From assembly GCA_033439765.1 (NCBI GenBank), contig JAULSN010000008.1, positions 682,001 to 746,000 of the forward strand: a stretch of DNA of 64,000 nt. Direction: 5' to 3'. The translations under genes were made by a program, and so were the position numbers. The notes under the pieces are model-generated. The model was not told the origin of the DNA. It made no database searches and worked only from the letters and a program-made list of their open reading frames with translations. The DNA comes from Lasiosphaeria ovina (lineage: Eukaryota > Ascomycota > Sordariomycetes > Sordariales > Lasiosphaeriaceae). Of this stretch, positions 58,044 to 64,000 are shown one piece after another (the stretch's first letter is position 1; the number at the start of each line of letters is the position of its first letter).

Positions 58044-59654
58044 GGTGGCAACCAATATGGGATGAGGGCGACGAGGTTCAAGGTCCAGACATGCCCTGTC
58101 AATTGGTGATGGAGGCAAGAGTCCTCCTTGATGCCTTGCCCAGCTCGGGGGCCGGAGTTTAGCCGGGTCGAGGTTGATTCACTTGAGCAGAAAGCCGGGG
58201 GTGGCCCAGCTCCCTACTTCCGGTATTTTCTATTATTACTTTTGGCCTAGCACTGCGGAACAGGGTTGGCCGGGACCACATGCCCGTCAACACAGTACTG
58301 CAACGTCGTCAATAATAATCGACGCCATTTCCTCTGGCTCCGGAAACGATTATCCCTGTTTGGGGTGCCGACAATTGCACCATCTCACATGACTGCATGA
58401 CATCGGCGCGTGCTGTTGGCCGAGAGTCGGTGGCCGAAGGAACAGAGAAGGAGCAGGAACCGAAAAGCACAGCACCGTGTGCGTATTGCACGTACTGTGA
58501 CACAGATTACAGTTACAAATACAAATACAGTATACGAGCATTGGAAGCGGCAGGAGCCTGAGGCGAGCTCTCATCAGGGTTTGGTTTGGGGCAAATTGGC
58601 TTGGTTTCCTTGCCTGATTGCACGTTCCCCTCCTCCTCGCTCCCCGGCGGCAGATGGCCCAATTGCTGGCCTTCGGAGCGAGCTTCGGATATACACGTGT
58701 AAAATGTCTCGTCTTGCCCAGATGCCGTCATGTCCTGCAGTTGCTATACCGCACAGTGCAGGTACGCATTACATACTCAGCGCGGGGACGGCTGGAAAGC
58801 TTCCTCGCGGCCGAGGCATGGAAAACAAGTGTATACTACCCGTACTAGTAAAGGTAATGCTGAGATGGAGCTTGACACGTCTTTCTAGTATGGACCATAG
58901 CTATAGGTAAGGTCCATAGCTAAGGCACTAGTGTATACTGCCTACCGCCCTTTTAACCCTCCATCGATGCGTAATAGCTAGTCGATTGGCGCTGTCGCAG
59001 CTCTGACAAATGCATCCGCCCCGTCCATTGAAGAAGGCACGGCACCCGACTCCAACAGCCGTGCAGGCCGGTCGGTAGTAGCAGGCTGGCTTGCGTATCA
59101 TAGCACGCACCGTATAGGCACGCAATACAGCACACGGTATGTCCATACGCACAGCTGCTGGTGTCCCTCCCACGGACTCCTGTATTTTACCCCGTCTCCC
59201 CGTTCGTGCCTCTCTGCCGCTGCAAAACCCTAAGCCACCCCTGACCTGGCCTCATCTCGAGCGTCGCCGCATGCTGTGATTGGCTGGCTGCTTGCGCAAC
59301 CAGCTTGACGTCCTGTTTACCTACCTTGCCTACCTACCTCCCCAGCGTCAGCCCAAGTTCTTCACCTTATCTGTTTTACTGTTTTGTTCCATCGATTTCG
59401 GCACCGCCGCACCAACTGGCCGTCCCATATTTAGTGTTTTCGCGGTCGCCTAACGTTTGCGACGCCGAAGGTCCGTTTCTCCAAGCCTTTCTTTCAGCCT
59501 TCGCTCTACTGCCGCCTATCACCGTGCTCGCTCCCCTCATCACCGTATATAACAGCCTTCCAGCCCTTGCCAGTCGCCGGCGAAGCTCACAACACATATA
59601 AAAAAACCGCGCGCAACACATCCAGAGCTCCGCGCCCGCAGCCCTCCTTTCACA
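58044..59654. other. Divergent promoter region of the complex I-type subunit and DOT5
   Basis: 1.6 kb with scattered frames of 60-170 codons that carry no domain. TACC-type pyrimidine runs are near 59310-59345, upstream of DOT5. Confidence 0.5.
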
Positions 59655-61035
59655 ATGCCTGTTGAGCTGCGCAAGCGCAAGGCCCCGCCGCCGCCGCCGG
59701 AGCCGCCCGCCAAGAAGCAGTCCAAGGTCGCAAAAGCAGCCGCTAAGGTTAAGGAGGTCGTCAAGGGAAAGACGTCCAAGGCCGCCGCCGCTGCCGCCAA
59801 TGGCGCGGCCGCTGCTAAACCGGCCCCCGCCGCCGCTCCTGCCGGCCCCCCGGCGGTCGGCGATGTCATCTCGCTCGATGGATTTGGTGGCGAGATTGAG
59901 ACCAATGACGGCGCCAAGACCACGCTGAAGGCCCTCGTTGACGAGAGCAAGGCTGGTGTCGTGCTTTTCACGTATCCCAAAGCCTCGACTCCTGGATGTA
60001 AGTGTCTCTGCCTTGCCTTTTTTCTTTTCTCCGCCTTGTTTGCATCCTCCTTTATTCAGTTTGGATTTACCATCCAATGTTATTCATGTATATCGCCCAA
60101 AGCATATATGAGGTGGTCTGGGTTGCTTAGTCATCTCACCTCAATGGGCATACCGCAACCAATCTCCCTCCTCCCTCACTCACCACCCCTTCCGGCCATT
60201 TTCTCAGTATTGGACAATGACATGTTACCGCATATCATTTCACTCAACCTTCACTTTCATACACGCCAAAATAAATATCGACATGCTAACTTGACCTCTC
60301 CTTTCAGGCACCAGACAGGCGTGTCTGTTCCGGGACTCGTACACTGATCTGACCGAGGGCGGGCTCGCCATCTACGGCCTGTCCAACGACTCGCCCAAGA
60401 GCAACACGACCTTCAAGGAGAAGCAGAAGCTGCCTTATCCGCTGCTGTGCGACACGGCCGCCACCCTCATCGCCGCCATCGGCCTCAAGAAGGTCCCCAA
60501 GGGCACCACCCGCGGCGTCTTCGTCGTCGACAAGGCCGGCAAGGTCCTCGCCTCGGAAGCCGGCGGCCCCGAGCACACTGTGACCGTCGTGCGGGACCTG
60601 GTCGCTGCCTCTGCTACCGAGACGGCTGATGAGGCTCCCGCTGCTGCCGCCGTCGCGGATGACGCCCCTGCTGCCCCTCCCGTTGTCGATGCCCTTGCCC
60701 TGACTGGTGCTACTGACGTTGCTGCAGAGAAAAAGACCGAGGACAAAGCTGCCGTAGAGGAGAAGAAAGAGGAGGCCAAGCCCGAGGAGCCCAAGTTGGA
60801 GCTTGCTGCGGTTCCCGCTGTGGAGGCGGAGAAGGAGAAGGACGTCGCCGCCGACAAGAAGGCCGCTGCTGATGCTACCCCTCCTGCTGTTCCCGCTCTC
60901 GCTACCGCCGCCGCCACCTCTGCCATCGTTCCCATCACCACTACCAATGGGCCCAACGGCGAGGCCAAGCCGGCTGCTGCCGAGGCCGAGACAGAGGCGG
61001 AAAAGAAGGTAGATGCCGACAAGATGGAAGAGTAA
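59655..61035 (+). CDS. DOT5: Nuclear thiol peroxidase DOT5 (BCP/PrxQ-type peroxiredoxin), 356 aa
   Basis: Atypical two-Cys peroxiredoxin that reduces hydroperoxides, nuclear in yeast. Exon 1 is 59655-59997, exon 2 60308-61035. The start MPVELRKRKAPPPPPEPPAK is basic and nuclear-targeting in look, followed by Lys/Ala-rich sequence to about 60. The fold begins VGDVISLDGFGGEIETNDG. The active site YPKASTPGC-TRQAC has the peroxidatic Cys at 115 and a second Cys at 120, a spacing typical of PrxQ/BCP. SNDSPKSNTTFKEKQKLPYP and TTRGVFVVDKAGKVL complete the domain by about residue 205. The last 150 residues are an Ala/Glu/Lys/Pro-rich tail without a fold. The 310-nt intron splits the peroxidatic Cys codon (T/GC). 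Confidence 0.92.
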
Positions 61036-62439
61036 AAAAGAAAAAAAAAATGAGTGAAAAATGAATGAGAGCAAAAATGAACTGAAGTCATGTTGTCTGT
61101 GTTGTTATGCGGCGGGGAGGGGGAATAACGTGGCTATGCTGTTCTTGTTTCATGCCATGTGTCTTTTTTTGTCTCTCTTTTGTCGGATCGGAAGATGGAC
61201 GGGCTTTTCCTTGGTTTTTGATCCTGCCTAGCTGTTGTTTTTGCTTCTGTCTCTTGAATCACTGGCAGCACAAAGCTGTGTAAATGTATATTTTGCCATT
61301 TCGTTGTTTGGTTTTTTTTCTTTTCCGTCTTTGGTCTTTTAGTAATTCTTTCTTTCGGCCCTTGTATCGCTTTTCAAGATGGCATGGGGTAAAAGCATGG
61401 CAGCTTTATGCCCCATTTTTTATGGCTCTTTCTCCTTATTTACTTTGCCAACGCCTTTGCGCACTACTGGTGCCGCTACACTACGAGGTGTTCTGGGCAG
61501 GGGAATCAATTAGTCGTATTATAGGTAGCAGTCGGTAGCTTTAGCCATGAGATGTTGATGCATTCCTTCCATCTTCTGGTTTTGCTTCTGGTCCTTTTTG
61601 GTGTTAACTTGTCCTCTTGGCGGAGGTATGCAGCTGCAGTCCCGAGTGCTGCGGCATAGATGTGGGTTTATTAGAGTACTCTGCCCTTTGTTTATTTTCT
61701 TCCTTCTCTCGGGATCGTGAGTTTACTGTTTCCCTGTATCTGTAGATTCTGTCTTCCTTTACGAAACAAAGAGGGATTCTCATAGGCTGGCTTCATAACA
61801 TGGCGCAAAGAAACAGTTGCGGGCTCTTATTCATCTTCTTTGAACAAGGAGAAATCCAACCCACGATATCACAAATACAACCCAATCCCTAAATATTTAT
61901 TGGCGTGATACCTACCTACCTAAATACTTCGAGGAGAATAAGGAGCAAATATACCGGATAGAGAAAAAGGCCTCTAAGATTAATTCTATAATAGGGGTTC
62001 ATTAAGCTCTTTCCTCCCTCGGCGAAAGGCCTTCAGGGCGAGCCCTAAGGTATTAAAGCCTTTCAAATTTTGGAAAGTCTCCGGCTAACAAACATTCAGG
62101 GATTAGATTGTAGAACACCCAAGTCAAAGATGTATTGCAGAAACTCCCCGGCTCTATAATTACAAAGCAAAAAAAAAAAAAAAACAGACGAAGAGGGAGA
62201 AGAGAGCAGCCATAAGAGTTATAGCTTACGGGCTGGGTTTCGTCTTCCAAACCCCCAAGTCGGGGTTGCACTCGATTGCATTTCCACCCCCCTTAATTTG
62301 CCTTGCCCTGTCCTTGTGCCGTCAAACAAGACACAACGCCCGTGTGACTCCAACATACCGCTAGACAGTCCGCCAAGCGTCACGGCCGTGATTGTCTTCA
62401 CACGAAGCAAGCTCTCTGTCTCGTTGGATGTGCCCCATC
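61036..62439. other. Convergent 3' regions; AT-rich patch at 61860-62060
   Basis: T-rich 3' flank of DOT5, then an AT-rich patch around 61860-62060 and a run of A at 62169-62184. No coding signal. Confidence 0.55.
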
Positions 62440-63268
62440 TCACTCGCCCTTGCCACTGCCACCTCTCTCCCGGGCGTCACGCTGTTGCTGCTGCTGGGCC
62501 TCACGGCTCATCTTCTAGAAGCATTGGCTGTTAGTGAGTTGCACGCGTAGGGTTGATAAAGGCTGAAATTGTTTCAAAACCCCCCTCCGAGCTCTTCTCT
62601 TTTTGTCCTCGGAAACCGTCATGCAGGTAGCACGCCATCCTTCTCCATCTTACACGCGCGCCAGACACAGGCGACACCCGCAGCAGCAAGTGATGCGAGC
62701 GGAGTGCCGAGCGAAAATACTAGGCGGCTAGGATAGGTAGATACAGACTCACCGCATTGTATCTTGCAGCATTGATGGACGAGCGCGTGTACCTAGACAG
62801 GCAGGCAGGGAGCCGAACAGCCCGCTTCAACGTTAGATACTGGATACTACACACATCACACATACACACAGACACACGCGCGCGCATGTTTCATGAAGGG
62901 AAACGGACGACGACGTGACGTGATGTGACGGGGGCTTTGCGAAATAGCAACCAAGCCAGGCAGCTCTCACTCACGCAAGAAGCACGCAGGCCATGGTGAA
63001 CGCCGCCAGCGGCGCAACAAGTTTCTAAATAAATATTGCGCCGAGCCAAGACAGGCAGGCACAAGGTTAGCACAGTGACAAAAGAAGGAAAACCTCCAAC
63101 TCATTGTATATATATATATATATATATATATCGTGATAGATATTGCGTGTCAAAGAGCTGGGTTGTGTCCAAGGGCTACGTCGGTAGGTGCCTTTCATGC
63201 AACACATCAGAAGAAATAAAAAAAAGAACACAATTACATACCCGTGGATTGACATTAGGCCCGGCCAT
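62440..63268 (-). CDS. 63-residue single-pass membrane protein in four small exons
   Basis: Four exons, none long enough for an ORF scan: 63268-63242 (27 nt), 63024-62975 (50 nt), 62792-62753 (40 nt) and 62514-62440 (75 nt). Donors are GTATGT, GTGAGT and GTGAGT; acceptors are TTTAG, TCTAG and TCTAG; the phases 0, 2 and 0 all fit. The product begins MAGPNVNPR, has one TM helix LVAPLAAFTMACVLLAY, then TRSSINAARYNAKMSREAQ, a Gln run and a charged end RDARERGGSGKGE. The layout (short N-terminus, one helix, positive YTR flank, charged tail) resembles small mitochondrial inner-membrane or assembly proteins of fungi. I do not recognise the family and assign no function. A (TA)12 repeat lies in the first intron. 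Confidence 0.68.
63107..63130. repeat. (TA)12 microsatellite in intron 1 of the small membrane-protein gene
   Basis: Twelve TA units in a row, inside the inferred intron 63241-63025. Confidence 0.9.
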
Positions 63269-64000
63269 TGCTCTCCTCCTTTACTAGTCTGCACGCGCGG
63301 GCTGGACGCATGTATACTTAAGGGTATGTGTTGTTTCGACAAGATGCAAGCTCGGTGGTGTAGGTAGGTATCTGTCTGATCGATTGGTTGGGGTGGTGTG
63401 GTGTGATGGGTATAAGTCCGGGGCGTTGAATGGGTGGGCTGACTGCCTGACCTGAGCATTTCCATTCCGGAGGGCTGTTTGGCGCCTTGGCTTCCAGGCT
63501 TGGATTACTACGTACATACATACAATACTGTATGGTATTGCAACACCGAATGATGAATAACCAACTACGTACGTACTATCCTAAATTCCTAATGCATCTC
63601 TTTATTTTGTTCCAATTCTTCTTATATATTGGCTATTTTTTACAGTATTCACTCACTAGGTCAGCTTTGCGACGGCAACGCCGGTCGGATCCGTGACTGC
63701 AGTGCCCACAACACTGCAAAGGGAAGTTCCCACAAGGGAGATAGATCTATGGATGTATCAACGAAACTGTTTTGCTGCTTGCTTGCTTGTGTGCTTGCTT
63801 GCCCGCCTTTCTGGCCAACGCAGGTACGCAAAAACCAACCAAATAAGGTACTTTGCTGCCTGTCTACCTGGTATGCTATGCCGCCTTTGAAACCAACAAC
63901 CTCGAATGGCTTTGGGGTATCGCATCGTACACAGTACCTGACCCAGTACTCGGAACACACACGACAGTCCTTCGACCCCTCGATATTCTATTCATGCCGG
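63269..64000. other. Right-edge intergenic sequence
   Basis: Promoter side of the small membrane-protein gene. CTTG tetramers near 63771-63800; no supported coding region up to the edge. Confidence 0.55.

Noticed and set aside
58410..58910. 166-codon plus-strand frame
   Set aside because: No recognisable motif or splice partners; lies in the divergent promoter region upstream of DOT5.

Overview
The window is nuclear DNA of a filamentous ascomycete (Pezizomycotina, most likely a Sordariomycete). Genes are compact, on both strands, and mostly interrupted by short GT-AG introns of about 50-250 nt with CTNAC-type branch sites. Coding DNA is GC-rich, and the gene set is typically fungal (ATG2, SAE2/CTP1, UBP3, NEM1, QCR8, REX3, LTO1, DOT5, a 21.3 kDa complex I-type subunit). 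I see no operon, CRISPR array, phage or intact transposon, and no tRNA or 5S gene that I could recognise by eye.

I could support 22 protein genes. From left to right: ATG2 (-, 3' end off the left edge); an FMS1-like polyamine oxidase (-); a cytochrome b5/acyl-CoA dehydrogenase fusion (+); the seven-zinc-knuckle protein GIS2/CNBP (-), split into eight coding exons; SAE2/CTP1 (+); the deubiquitinase UBP3 (+); an unrecognised 869-residue low-complexity PPPY protein (-); eIF2B beta (-); NHP2 (+); a DUF1761-like membrane protein (-); the lipin phosphatase NEM1 (-); QCR8 (-) divergent from prohibitin PHB1 (+); REX3 exonuclease (+); a GT8 glycosyltransferase (+); the NatA catalytic subunit ARD1/NAA10 (-); an SDR oxidoreductase (+); cytosolic methionyl-tRNA synthetase MES1 (-); LTO1 (+); a 21.3 kDa complex I-type subunit (-); nuclear peroxiredoxin DOT5 (+); and a 63-residue single-TM protein (-) made of four tiny exons.

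The genes are housekeeping rather than a pathway cluster. Several neighbours share divergent promoters: QCR8/PHB1 (both mitochondrial inner membrane), eIF2B beta/NHP2 (translation and ribosome biogenesis), MES1/LTO1 (translation and ABCE1/Rli1 maturation), and the complex I-type subunit/DOT5 (respiration and peroxide defence). An AT-rich stretch around 39480-40900 is the only part that looks like decayed repeat DNA.

The most interesting structures are splicing-based: a cluster of 14-, 15-, 20- and 35-nt coding exons in GIS2; the small gene at 62440-63268, invisible to ORF scanning; a third eIF2B beta exon hidden behind a TAA that overlaps a GTAAGT donor; and the same TAA-in-donor arrangement at the end of the 21.3 kDa subunit gene. 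All exon boundaries were read by eye and have not been tested against transcripts.
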